This document shows positions 40,447 through 50,421 of a stretch of 64,000 nt of DNA, piece by piece. Under the pieces are notes generated by a model, which saw only the letters and a list, made by a program, of their open reading frames with translations, was not told where the DNA came from and made no database searches. Source of the stretch: Pseudomonas poae (GTDB taxonomy: Bacteria; Pseudomonadota; Gammaproteobacteria; Pseudomonadales; Pseudomonadaceae); NCBI GenBank assembly GCA_004000515.1, contig CP034537.1:3734001-3798000 (forward strand). Reading direction: 5' to 3'. Each line of letters begins with the position of its first letter. The first letter of the stretch is position 1. Position numbers and translations under genes: made by a program.

Positions 40447-40878
40447 ATGCCCGACGCCCAACGTGGTTTTACCCTGCTGGAGATGCTGGTGGTGATCGTG
40501 TTGATCAGCATCGCTGCCGGCCTGGTGGGGTTTGGCCTGCAACAAGGGCTCAAGGCTGCCAAGGAACGCCAGGTGGTCGGGCAAATGGTCGATGCCCTGC
40601 GCAGCACGCGGGCACGTGCGATTGTCAGCGGCGACACGGCCAAGACCGTGTTCGACCTGCACGCCTTGAGCTTCCAGGCGCCGGATCGGCCGCTCAAGCA
40701 CTGGCCGGCTGACTTGCAAGTGACCCTGCACACCGCCGAACACGCCGGCGCCGCCGTTGCGTTCTACCCCGACGGCAGCTCCACCGGCGGCAACCTGGTG
40801 TTGGCCAACGGCACGCGGCGTTGGCGCATTGATATTGGCTGGCTGACCGGCAGCGTGCAGTCCAAGGCCTTGCCATGA
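40447..40878 (+). CDS. gspH: Minor pseudopilin GspH
   Basis: 143 residues. Leader MPDAQRGFTLLEMLVVIVLI with Glu5, then the GspH-type beta domain (RARAIVSGDTAKTVFDLHAL, VAFYPDGSSTGGNLVLANGT). It lies nine bases after gspG, and its ATGA overlaps gspI. It is part of the pseudopilus tip assembly. Confidence 0.88.
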   Translation: MPDAQRGFTLLEMLVVIVLISIAAGLVGFGLQQGLKAAKERQVVGQMVDALRSTRARAIVSGDTAKTVFDLHALSFQAPDRPLKHWPADLQVTLHTAEHAGAAVAFYPDGSSTGGNLVLANGTRRWRIDIGWLTGSVQSKALP

Positions 40879-41246
40879 AGCACCAGTCGGGATTCACGCT
40901 GTTGGAGATGCTGGCCGCACTGATGCTGATGGCGATCTGCAGCACGGTGCTGTTGGTCGCCTTTGGGCAGAGTGCGCGCTCGTTGGCGCAGGTCAATCAC
41001 AGTGATCGCCTGACCCACGCCGCACTGAGCGTGCTGGATCAGGAAACCACGGGGCCGCTGGCCAGTGGCGTGCATCAGGGCAGTCTGGAGGAGGGTATCC
41101 ATTGGCAATTGCGCATCGCCCAGCAACCGACGCGCATCGGCCAGCCGCGCTTGTTTCGCCTCGACCTGACGGTCAGCGAAGGCTCGCGGCAGGCGCATTT
41201 CAGCACGCTTAAGTTGCGTGCCGTGAATGACAGGGCGTCGCTGTGA
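40875..41246 (+). CDS. gspI: Minor pseudopilin GspI
   Basis: 123 residues. Leader MKHQSGFTLLEMLAALMLMA with Glu5 and a short C-terminal domain (GSLEEGIHWQLRIAQQPT, LFRLDLTVSEGS) as in GspI. Start and stop overlap its neighbours by four bases each, so it is translationally coupled. GspI is thought to nucleate the H-I-J-K tip complex. Confidence 0.87.
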   Translation: MKHQSGFTLLEMLAALMLMAICSTVLLVAFGQSARSLAQVNHSDRLTHAALSVLDQETTGPLASGVHQGSLEEGIHWQLRIAQQPTRIGQPRLFRLDLTVSEGSRQAHFSTLKLRAVNDRASL

Positions 41247-41863
41247 ATCGACGCCAACACGGCTTCACCTTGCTCGAAATCATGATCGTGCTCAGCTTGC
41301 TCGGTGTGCTGCTGACCCTGGTCGGCGGTGCATTGTTGGGGGCCAATCGCGCGGTGCAAAAGGCCCAGCGCTATACGGACAGCCTGGATCAAATGCGCGC
41401 CGCACAGCAGTTCTTGCGTACCGCCATCAGCGAAGCCTTGCCGTTGGACGTGACTGAAGACGACAGCCAGACCCCCGGTTTTTTTGTCGGGGCCGCACAA
41501 CGGATGCAATTTGTCGCGACGTTGCCCGGTGTACTCGGCGGCGGGATTCAGCGTTTCACCCTGCAACGGGTCGGCGGCGACTTGCAGGTGGCGTTCGCGC
41601 AATTTGAATCTGCAGCCCAGGTCAGCGTGCCGGCCTCGCGCAGTGAGCCGCAGGTGCTGCTGAAAAATGTCGAAGATCTGCAATTCAGCTATCGCGGCGT
41701 CTCGCCAAAAGGCCAAGCCACTGGCTGGATCAGTGATTGGCCATGGACCAAGCGCCTGCCCCATGCGGTACGCATCGACGCGACGGTCAGCGGGCCGGTG
41801 CCGTGGGTCAGCCAGGTGGTGGCGTTGCGCTTGAACCTGTCGGGCGGAGCGTCGGATCAATGA
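41243..41863 (+). CDS. gspJ: Minor pseudopilin GspJ
   Basis: 206 residues. Leader MNRRQHGFTLLEIMIVLSLL with Glu5, then a GspJ domain (MQFVATLPGVLGGGIQRFTL, VLLKNVEDLQFSYRG, LPHAVRIDATVSG). It overlaps gspI and gspK by four bases (ATGA). It is part of the pseudopilus tip. Confidence 0.87.
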   Translation: MNRRQHGFTLLEIMIVLSLLGVLLTLVGGALLGANRAVQKAQRYTDSLDQMRAAQQFLRTAISEALPLDVTEDDSQTPGFFVGAAQRMQFVATLPGVLGGGIQRFTLQRVGGDLQVAFAQFESAAQVSVPASRSEPQVLLKNVEDLQFSYRGVSPKGQATGWISDWPWTKRLPHAVRIDATVSGPVPWVSQVVALRLNLSGGASDQ

Positions 41864-42582
41864 AGCATCAACGCGGTGTCGCCTTGTTGCTGGTGCTGTG
41901 GGTGTTGGCGCTGCTGAGCCTGTTGCTCGGCGGCCTGGCCGGCTGGGTGCAGTTGGAGACGCGTCAGGCGGCTTGGCATCGCCAGCATACCCAGGCGGCG
42001 TTGGCGGCAGAGGCGGGTGTGGCGTTGGTCATGCAGGCGCTGGCCGATCCGCTGCAGCGCAAGCAGTGGGTCGCCGATGGCCGTGAAATGCCCTGGGTAT
42101 TTGACGATGCACAGTTGCACGTCAGCCTGCGCAGCGAGCGGGGCAAGTTGTATTTGAACAGCGCCGAGCCCGCCGATTTCGCCCGCGTGGCCCTGGCTTG
42201 CGGCGCCACCCCAGCCCAGGCCAGCCGCTTGGCCAAAGACCTGGAAAGCCGCCGCAACGAAGGCCTGGCGCCGTTTCGGGTGGTCGAAGAATTACGCCAG
42301 TTGCCGGGCATGAGCCAAGCGCTGTACCGCCGGTTGGTGCCGCAGATCACCTTGTGGAGCGGCCTGGATCGGCCCGATCCGGCCTTTGCCAGTGCCCTGA
42401 TGCGCAAGGCCTTGAACCTGCCGCAGCAGAGTGCAGTGGGCGCCGATCCCGGCGAAGTGCTGGTCGTCAGCAGCCGCGCCGAGCGCCCCGGCGGTTACCA
42501 CGCACAGTTGCATATCACCGTCCTATTGAGCCCCGCGCAGGGAAGCGCACAACCGTATCGGGTACTGCGTTGGCAAGAATGA
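41860..42582 (+). CDS. gspK: Minor pseudopilin GspK (short form)
   Basis: 240 residues, shorter than the usual 290-330. Leader MKHQRGVALLLVLWVLALLS lacks Glu at position 5, as is normal for GspK, which caps the tip. The following AALAAEAGVALVMQALAD, GKLYLNSAEPADFARVAL and FRVVEELRQLPGMSQALY (helix-hairpin-helix-like SAM region) support the assignment. The shortening is in the calcium-binding middle domain. Overlaps gspJ and gspL by four bases. Confidence 0.85.
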   Translation: MKHQRGVALLLVLWVLALLSLLLGGLAGWVQLETRQAAWHRQHTQAALAAEAGVALVMQALADPLQRKQWVADGREMPWVFDDAQLHVSLRSERGKLYLNSAEPADFARVALACGATPAQASRLAKDLESRRNEGLAPFRVVEELRQLPGMSQALYRRLVPQITLWSGLDRPDPAFASALMRKALNLPQQSAVGADPGEVLVVSSRAERPGGYHAQLHITVLLSPAQGSAQPYRVLRWQE

Positions 42583-43604
42583 ATCGACTGTTATCCAAAC
42601 CCCTGGCGCAGCTTGAACCGTTGGCCGAACGCTGGCGTGGCAGCGTGCTGCAGCAAGGCTGGCGCCTGTGGCTCAAGGAGCTGCGAGGTTGCCTGCCGGG
42701 TTGGTTGCGGCAAAGCGAACAGCCCGAGCAGGTCTATCACTGGCCATTGACTGAGCCTGTGATGGTCGTGCCCGACAACGTGCGCCAGGTACTGGAACTC
42801 CCGCCCTCGGCGGTGCTGGTGCAAAGCCTGCAACTACCACTGGCTGCGGCGCGCAACCTGACGACGGTGGTCGGTTATGAACTCGACCGCTTCACCCCGT
42901 TCGACGCCGACCAGCTGTACTTCGTCGCACGCCAGGAGCGCCGTACACCCACGCACCTCAAGGTGACACTGGTGGCGATCCTGCGCGAACGCCTTGACCA
43001 GATCCTGCTCGACTGCATCGCCCTTGGCCTGCAACCCCACCAAGTGGATGTGCAAGGCCTGGGCATCGACCTGCTGCCCGCACCGTTGCGCCCACGCCAA
43101 CGCACCGCCGGCAAGGGCTTGCAGCGAAGCTTGCCGTGGTTGTGTGGCGCCTTGCTGATTGCTGCGATGCTGTTGTGGCTCAACGACCGCCAACGGGTGC
43201 TCGACGTGATGCACGCGCGTGTCCAACAGCAAAAGGCCGAGGTGACCGAGGTGCAGCGCCTGCGCCAGCAACTGCTCAACACGCGGGGCGCGGCGCAGTA
43301 CCTGATCCGCCGCAAAACCGCGCAGCCACCCCTGGCGGCACTGCTCAATGAACTCACGCGCTGCCTGCCCGCCGACACCTGGATCGATCAATTGGAAATC
43401 ACCGACGGCGCCGACGTGTCGTTCTCTGGGCAAAGCGCCAAGGCCAGTGCGCTGATTACGCGGATCAAGGCTTGCCACAGCCTGGAAAATGCACAGTTCG
43501 AAGGGGTGATCCAACCCGACGCGCAAACCGGCAAGGACCAGTTTTCCTTGCGCGCCCACTTGCACCAGGAGGCCGCCGATGCGCCGACCACTGACACCCC
43601 GTGA
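42579..43604 (+). CDS. gspL: GspL-like inner-membrane assembly protein (PilN-domain type)
   Basis: 341 residues. The N-terminal half (VVPDNVRQVLELPPSAVLVQ, GYELDRFTPFDADQLYFVA) matches the actin-like GspL/PilM-derived domain that binds GspE. One membrane segment follows (LPWLCGALLIAAMLLWL, about residues 187-205), then a periplasmic PilN-like coiled coil and ferredoxin-like domain (ELTRCLPADTWIDQLEITDG). The start overlaps gspK (ATGA) and the end overlaps gspM by 26 bases. It anchors GspE to the platform. Confidence 0.85.
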   Translation: MNRLLSKPLAQLEPLAERWRGSVLQQGWRLWLKELRGCLPGWLRQSEQPEQVYHWPLTEPVMVVPDNVRQVLELPPSAVLVQSLQLPLAAARNLTTVVGYELDRFTPFDADQLYFVARQERRTPTHLKVTLVAILRERLDQILLDCIALGLQPHQVDVQGLGIDLLPAPLRPRQRTAGKGLQRSLPWLCGALLIAAMLLWLNDRQRVLDVMHARVQQQKAEVTEVQRLRQQLLNTRGAAQYLIRRKTAQPPLAALLNELTRCLPADTWIDQLEITDGADVSFSGQSAKASALITRIKACHSLENAQFEGVIQPDAQTGKDQFSLRAHLHQEAADAPTTDTP

Positions 43605-44189
43605 ACGTCGCGGCGGCGCATTATTGCTGCTGGCATTGGTGCTGGGCGCGGCGTACTGGCTGTTGATCGACAGCTGGTTCGCCGGCCCGTTGCGCAGCAT
43701 GGGCGAGCAAGCCGAGCAATTGCGCGAGCAGCAACAACGCTACGCCGGACTGCTACAGCAAGGCGCTTCACTGCGTGAGCAACTGGAACAGGCGCGTCAG
43801 GACCCGGCCAGCAGCACCAGTTTGTTGCCCGGCGATGACCCCAGCGCCGTGGCCGCCGACTTGATGCAACGCGTCGCCGACCTGATCGGCAGCCAGGCCA
43901 CCCTGGGCGGCGGCTGCAAGTTGACCCAACGTATGCCGATCACCCCGGAGCAAGACGACAGCGAACCCTACCGCCAGGTCAAGGTCAGCCTGACCCTGGA
44001 CTGCGCCATCGAGCCGCTGACCGCAATCTTGCATGCGCTGGAATACCAGCGGCCGTTCCTGTTCGTGGATGAGATGAGCATTCGGCGCCGACCGGATGCC
44101 CCGCCAGCGGCGGAGCCGGCAAACTGGTGGTGCACCTGCTGGTGCGCGGCTATCTGCAACCGGCGAGCGCCAAGCAGGTGAGCCGATGA
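43579..44189 (+). CDS. gspM: GspM-like protein (one frameshift at end)
   Basis: 203 residues after repair. A short cytoplasmic N-terminus (MRRPLTPRERRGG) leads to one membrane segment (LLLLALVLGAAYWLLIDSWF), a coiled coil (MGEQAEQLREQQQRYAGLLQ) and a ferredoxin-like domain (AILHALEYQRPFLFVDEMSI). The GG at 44112-44113 needs a third G; the chain then reads PAAGAGKLVVHLLVRGYLQP and stops at 44187-44189, overlapping the next ATG. It partners GspL in the inner-membrane platform. Confidence 0.82.
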
Positions 44190-44709
44190 TCCCGGTATTG
44201 CGCCCTGTCGAGTGGGGATTGCTCGGCTTGTCCGGCCTGTTGGGCGTGCTGATGCTGGTGATCTTGAGCAGCGTCGGGGATGCGCCGCAGTGGCTGCCTG
44301 AGCCCGAACCCATGGCCGCCACGAATGCCTCGGCCAAGGTGCTGAGCGCGCCGGATGCCAGCCTAGAAAGCCTGGCCGGCACCTGGCAGGCGCCGTTGTT
44401 CAGTCCCGACCGCAGCCCGGATCACGCCGTTGGCCAGGCGCAAGCGTCGAGTCTGTCGAGCCTGGTATTGACCGGTGTTGTCCTCAATGACGCGCTGCGC
44501 GTGGCGCTACTCAAACCTGCCGATGGCCCCGCGTTGAAAGTCCACCAAGGCCAGACCCTGCCCAACGGCTGGCGACTGGAACACCTCACACCCCGCGATG
44601 CCCGTTTCGTGCTGGACGGCCGCACGCAAACCCTGAGCCTCAAGGCCCTGCGTTTGCCGCCGCCGTCCACCACACCCCGATTACCCTTCCTCACGAGCCC
44701 ACCCCTTGA
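44186..44709 (+). CDS. GspC/GspN-like protein with HR domain (probable frameshift at end)
   Basis: About 174 residues after a one-base repair. It has one N-terminal membrane segment (WGLLGLSGLLGVLMLVILS), a Pro/Ala-rich linker and a homology-region-like domain (SLSSLVLTGVVLNDALRVAL, VHQGQTLPNGWRLEHLTPRD) as in GspC, which links the platform to the secretin. As written, the frame runs 160 bases into gspD. Restoring one C near 44689 gives LPFPHEPTP and a stop at 44707-44709, overlapping the gspD TTG start; this repair is less certain than the others. The usual PDZ or coiled-coil end of GspC is absent. Confidence 0.75.
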
Positions 44710-46903
44710 TCGATACAGTCCCCGGCGCCTTGCGCACCACCGTGTTTTGCCTGGCCACCGCCGTTGCCCTCGGCGGCTGCGGCTCACTGCCCGACCACCT
44801 CGACCCGGACAACGCACTGATGCACGAGGCCATGCAGGGCACCGGCTCGCAGCGTCCGCCTGTTGAACCCGCCAGCGAACCGCCGCCACAACCCCAGGCC
44901 AAGACTGCACCGCAACGGCAACTGATTCGTGGCAACCAGCAGTTCGTGCGCCCGCCCACGGCAACGGCGGCAGGCGAGCAGGGCGGTGGCGACATCGTGT
45001 TCAACTTCGCCGACCAGCCCATCGAAGCGGTGATCAACAGCGTGATGGGCGACCTGCTGCACGAGAACTACAGCATCGCCCAAGGTGTGAAGGGCAACGT
45101 CAGCTTCTCTACCTCCAAACCGGTGAACAAGCAGCAGGCGCTGTCGATTTTGGAAACCCTGCTGTCCTGGACCGACAACGCCATGATCAAGCAGGGCAAC
45201 CGCTACGTGATCCTGCCCGCCAACCAGGCGGTCGCGGGCAAGCTGGTGCCGCAGATGCGCGTCGCCCAGCCTTCCAGCGGCCTGTCGGCACGCTTGTTTC
45301 CGTTGCGCTACATCTCGGCCACCGAGATGCAAAAACTGCTCAAGCCCTTCGCCCGGGAAAATGCGTTCTTGCTGGTGGACCCGGCGCGTAACGTGCTGAG
45401 CCTGGCGGGCACCCCGGAAGAACTGGCCAACTACCAGGACACCATCGACACCTTTGATGTGGACTGGCTCAAGGGCATGTCGGTCGGCGTGTTCGGCCTG
45501 CAACGCGCGTCGGTCGCCGAGCTGATGCCCGAGCTGCAAAAAATGTTCGGCCCCGACAGCGGCATGCCCCTGGCGGGCATGGTGCGGTTCCTGCCCATCG
45601 AGCGTACCAACTCGGTGGTGGCGATCTCTTCGCAGCCGCAGTACTTGAGTGAGGTCGGCGATTGGATTCACACCATCGACGAAGGCGGCGGCAACGAGCC
45701 GCAGATGTACGTGTACGACGTGCGCAACATGAAGGCCACTGACCTGGCCAAGTACCTGCGACAGATCTACGGCACTGGCGCGATCAAGGACGACGCACCG
45801 GCCAAGGTTGCGCCGGGCTTGCGCACCGCGACCCTCTCGTCACCAGGAACCAACAGCACCTCCGGTAGCACGCCGGATGGGTTGAGTAACAACCTGAACA
45901 ACAGCCAACCCGCTGCCGATGAAGAGGAACCCGAGGTCGAACAAGACAACGCCGAGCAAGGCACAGTCGAAGATGCCCCGACCAAAAGCCTCGACGCCGG
46001 CACCCGCATCACCGCGCAGAAAAGCAGTAACCAGTTGCTGGTGCGCACGCGCCCGGTGCAATGGAAGGAGATCGAATCGGCGATCAAGCGTCTCGACAAC
46101 CCGCCGCTGCAAGTACAGATCGAAACGCGCATCCTCGAAGTCAAACTCAGCGGGGAACTGGACCTTGGCGTGCAGTGGTACCTCGGGCGGCTGGCAGGCA
46201 ATTCCGCCAGCACCACTGTGGCCAATACGTCCGGCAGCCAAGGCGCCTTGGGCGGTGGCGGGGCAGGGCTGGGGGCGGCGGATTCGTTGTTCTATTCGTT
46301 CGTGAGCTCCAACCTGCAAGTGGCCTTGCATGCGCTGGAAACCAACGGCCGCACCCAGGTGCTGTCGGCGCCGTCGCTGGTGGTGATGAACAACCAGCCG
46401 GCGCAGATCCAGGTGGGTGACAACATTCCCATCAGCCAGACCACGGTGAATACCGGCACCTCGGATACCACGTTGAGCAGTGTTGAGTATGTGCAGACCG
46501 GGGTGATTCTGGACGTGGTGCCGCGGATCAATCCGGGTGGGTTGGTGTACATGGATATTCAGCAGCAGGTCAGTGATGCCGAGGCGCAGACGGCCAATAG
46601 CGAGACGCAGAATAATCCGCGTATCTCGACGCGATCGGTGTCCACGCAAGTGGCGGTGCAGAGTGGACAGACGGTGTTGTTGGGGGGTTGATCAAGCAGG
46701 ACAACGCTGAATCTGTGAGCGCGGTGCCTTATTTGGGGAAGATTCCGGGGTTGCGGTGGTTGTTTGGCAACACGAGTAAATCCAAGGATAGGACGGAGTT
46801 GATTGTGTTGATTACGCCGAGGGTGATTACCAGTGGGAGTCAGGCGCGGCAGGTGACGGATGATTATCGGCAGCAGATGCAGCTGCTGCGGCCTGAGGGG
46901 TGA
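44706..46903 (+). CDS. gspD: Type II secretin GspD, lipoprotein type (one frameshift)
   Basis: 732 residues after repair; the outer-membrane channel of the system. The N-terminus has a lipoprotein signal (VFCLATAVALGGCGSLPD; lipobox LGGC), so it is probably self-piloted to the outer membrane like the HxcQ liposecretin. N0-N3 domains (VFNFADQPIEAVINSVMGDL, LFPLRYISATEMQKLLKPFA, VGVFGLQRASVAELMPELQK, VYDVRNMKATDLAKYLRQIY) include an acidic, Gln/Asn-rich loop in N3. The secretin core (LQVQIETRILEVKLSGELDL, VGDNIPISQTTVNTG) follows. The G6 run 46682-46687 needs a seventh G to reach LLGGLIKQDNAESVSAVPYL. The TTG start overlaps the preceding stop. Confidence 0.9.
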
Positions 46904-46909
46904 GTGTGT

Positions 46910-47644
46910 ATATCCGTTGTTTGGGTGATGGTTACATCGGTTCCGCTCTTACAGCGGCTCACTTTTGAAAAGCGCAAAAGTAAGCAAAACGCTCTTGCCC
47001 CAACACTCGGCACCTCGCCTAGGCTCGGTGTGCCAGAACGAAGGCTTTGGAGCGTGGGCCGCCGCGATGGGCCATCCATGGCCCAGTGCGGCTAACCCGG
47101 CGTCCTGCCGGGTTACCCACGCTCCAAAGCCTGCGTTCGGCCAGCGTGTTTGACGGGGCGCCTCTAGATCAAAAGCAAGAGCGCGGCGGCCTGATAGCCG
47201 ACCGGTTTTTTGTGCCGATCACCGTTCAAACTGTGGGAGCTGGCTTGCCTGCGATGCAGGCAACTCGGTACATCAGTCATACCCAGCTGATGCCATCGCA
47301 GGCAAGCCCGCTCCCACATTTGGACCTCCATGTATCAGACAGACAGCGGTCTGCTCTGGCTCTGGCTCTGTTTTTGATCTTGATCTTAAGCGCCCCGTTA
47401 AACCACGCTGGCCGAACGCAGGCTTGAATCCGTGGGTAACCCGGCAGGACGCCGGGTTAGCCGCCCGCGCCATGGATGGCGCGTGGCGGCGGCCCACGGA
47501 TTCAAGCCGGAGTTGAGGGCATGCCGAGCCTAGGCGAGGCACCGAGTGGTGGGGCAAGAGCCCTTGGTTACTTTGGGGCTCTTTTCCAAAGTGACCCGCC
47601 GTAAGGGCGGAACCCATATCAGCCATCACCAAAAAAACGGATAT
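46910..47644. repeat. Composite inverted-repeat element, copy 2 (735 bases)
   Basis: Ends ATATCCGTT (46910-46918) and AACGGATAT (47636-47644). It has the same arm architecture as copy 1: left hairpin 47045-47058 with 47116-47129, right hairpin 47423-47436 with 47493-47506. The centre holds a single REPIN (47232-47318) whose left arm is type A and whose right arm is type B-like at its outer end. Two full CTCTGG units lie at 47354-47365. It starts seven bases after the gspD stop. Confidence 0.9.
47232..47318. repeat. Hybrid REPIN (type A left, type B right end)
   Basis: The left arm reads TGTGGGAGCTGGCTTGCCTG (type A), while the right arm reads CAGGCAAGCCCGCTCCCACA, with type A inside and the type B CCCGCTCCCACA outside, followed by the TTTGGA(T/C)CTCCATGTATCAG flank that follows type B in copy 1. 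Confidence 0.85.
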
Positions 47645-48004
47645 GCACCCCAGCAATTCCAAAAAGACATCATTAAAATGAATAACCACATAAGAAAATA
47701 ATGAAATCCAAGAATATTAGCTTAGACCAAAACAGCATTATATTTTCAAAACCCATTCCGTTATGTTTGATCGCAACAGCCTACCCCTGACCCTGGATGG
47801 TACCCATCGTGATTCAGATTCTGCTCCCATAACCGGGTAACCATCCCCGCCGCAGAGTCGTTGGAAGGGAATTCAACGTATGTTGCCGATTCAAACCCCA
47901 CACGCGCCTTAGCCCCAAATCGCCGCAACACCCCCGAAAAAATTCGAGCACCGCGCACGACGCGTGACTGCCCGACTTCGCGATTTGGACATGCAGGCAA
48001 GCCT
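47645..48004. other. Intergenic leader of the TonB receptor operon
   Basis: 360 bases without a convincing gene. The first 110 are AT-rich and promoter-like. CCAAATCGC (47915-47923) pairs perfectly with GCGATTTGG (47980-47988) around a 56-base loop, placing a large hairpin 16 bases before the TonB ATG. A short open frame, GTG 47964 to TGA 48008 with an internal ATG at 47991 (MQASL), ends by overlapping that ATG (ATGA). Confidence 0.4.
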
Positions 48005-50396
48005 ATGAAGCAAACGTTAACACCCACCGCCCTACTGGCCCTGGCACTCCTGGCCAACACCGCCCAGGCCCAGGACGACACCCTCTCCACCGTAGTCGTC
48101 ACCGGTAACCGTGGCGCCGAGCAGCGCACCGTCACCAGCAGCCCGGTGCCAATCGATGTGGTCAGCGCCAAACAACTGCAAAGCACCGGCAAGCCCGGTT
48201 TGATGGAGGCGCTCAGTGCTGTGATTCCGTCGCTGACCCTGCCGGAAAAAAACCGGTTGGGACGCCAGCGGCATTGCCCGTGCTCCCAACCTGCGTGGCC
48301 TGAGTGCCGCCGAAGTGCTGGTGCTGGTCAACGGCAAGCGCCGCCACACCAGCGCCACCCTGAACATCAACGGGATCAACACCGGCGCTGCGCCGGCCGA
48401 CCTGGACCTGATCCCCATCAGTGCCATCGACCATGTCGAAGTACTGCGCGACGGCGCCGCCGCCCAATACGGTTCCGATGCTATCGCCGGGGTGATCAAC
48501 GTGATCCTCAAGGCGGATACCAGCGGCACTTCGGTGACCAACGTCGGCCAGGGCTACGACGGCAAGAAGCAAACTGTGCAACAAAGCCTCAACAAGGGTT
48601 TCGAAATCGGCAACGGCGGTATCGTGCAATTGGCGCTGGATGCGCGTAGCCAGAACGATGACAACAAGGCCAGTGCCAACGGCTACACCTACGCCCAGGC
48701 CTACGAGCAGGCGGGTCGTTCGACCTACGGCGGCTATGGCACGCCCAAGACCAACCTGCTGACTCTGGGCTACAACGCCGAGCTGCCGATTGATGACAGT
48801 TTCAGCCTGTACTCCTTCACCACCTATTCGCGACGCAAGGCCGAGCAGGGCCAGAACTTCCGCCTGCCGACCATCACCAACACCATCACCACCGGGCCCA
48901 ATGGCTACCCTGGCGGTTACACGCCCACTTGGTTTATCGACGAAGACGACTTCCAGGCCGCGTTCGGCGGCAAAGGTACCGTCGGCGAGTGGGACTGGGA
49001 TTTGTCCACCACCTACGGGCGTAACGACGCGGAGCAGGGCACCACCCACAACCAGAACCCGTCCCTGGGCGAAGCCACGCCGAACCACTTCACTTCTGGT
49101 ACGTGGATTTCCACCGAGCTGACCACCAACCTCGACTTCAAGCGCGGCTTTGACGTCGGCCTGCAAAAGCCGCTGGACCTGAGCTACGGCTTTGAGCACC
49201 GCCGTGACACCTATGAGGTGCAGGCCGGTGACTACGCGTCCTATGCCAACGGCGGCTACTGCGTGGCACCGGGTAATTGCGCATCAAGCGGGGCACAGGT
49301 GACCAACGGTATCTCGCCGGATGAAGAAAGCAGCGCCTCGCGCAACAGCCTGGCCAGTTACGTGGATGTGGGGTTCAACCCGGTGCCGGACTGGTACATC
49401 GGCACCGCGTTTCGCTACGAGCATTACAACGAAGGCGTGGGCGCTACCCGCAGCGGCAAGCTGACCACGCGGTATGACTTCACCCCGCAATTCGCCGTGC
49501 GAGCGACGGTGAGCAATGGCTTCCGCGCGCCGTCCCTGGCCAACAGCCTGTTCAGTGCGCGCTCCACCACGTATGGCGTGGTGGATGGGGTGTATCAGTC
49601 GATCAACTATGGCGTGTTGCCGGTGAGTTCCGCCGCTGCCAAAGCCTTGGGCGCCCAGGAACTCAAGCCCGAGCGCTCGACCAACTTCAGCCTCGGTTTC
49701 ACCCTCACGCCCACCGACCGCCTGAGCTTCACCGCCGACGCCTACGTGATCAACCTGCGTGACCGCATCACCCTCACTGGTACCTTGCTCGGCCCGGAAA
49801 TCACCCAGGTGCTGCAAGGCAACGGCATCACTTCCACCTCGGGCGGGCAGTACTTTATCAACGGTGCCGACACCCGCACCAAGGGCCTGGACCTGGTCAG
49901 CAACTACAGCCAGGACCTGGGCCAGTACGGCTCGCTGAAGTGGACCGCCGCGTTCAACTGGAACCAGACCAAGATCCTCAACTACAAGGAGTCCACCACG
50001 ATCCTTGGTACGTCCTATGACCTGATGGATCGCCAGGCCCGCAACCTGATCACCGGCGTGCAGCCCAGCACCAAGCTGATCCTGGGCGGTGACTGGAGCA
50101 TCGACCGCTTCAATCTCAACCTGGCCTTGACCCGCTACGGCTCCTACAAAGAGGTCAACGTCTCCGCTGACCGCAGCCTGGATCGGGTCTACAGCGCCAA
50201 ATGGATCACCGACCTCGACCTTGGCTACAACCTCACCAAAGACCTCAATGTCGCCATCGGCGCCAAGAACCTGTTCGACGTGTACCCGAAAAAACAAGGC
50301 GTGCCCAGCAGCACCATGGTCAGCAGCTACGGCACCTATTCGCCCTTCGGTTTTACCGGCGGTTACTACTACACCCGGCTGACTTACGCCTTCTAA
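48005..50396 (+). CDS. TonB-dependent receptor (one frameshift)
   Basis: 796-residue outer-membrane receptor after repair, in the same subfamily as 5118-7631 and 61078-63522. Signal peptide MKQTLTPTALLALALLANTA, TonB box LSTVVVTGNRGAEQ, plug (VLVLVNGKRRHTSATLNING, VEVLRDGAAAQYGSDAIAGV) and a barrel ending TRLTYAF. The A7 run at 48246-48252 has one A too many; six give LPEKTGWDASGIARAPNLRG. No STN domain. It heads a run of ABC transporter, amine oxidase, RidA and LLM genes, so its cargo is probably an amine- or sulfur-containing organic molecule (inference). Confidence 0.9.
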
Positions 50397-50421
50397 GGCC
50401 GCAACCCGCGAGGAAGAGAAC

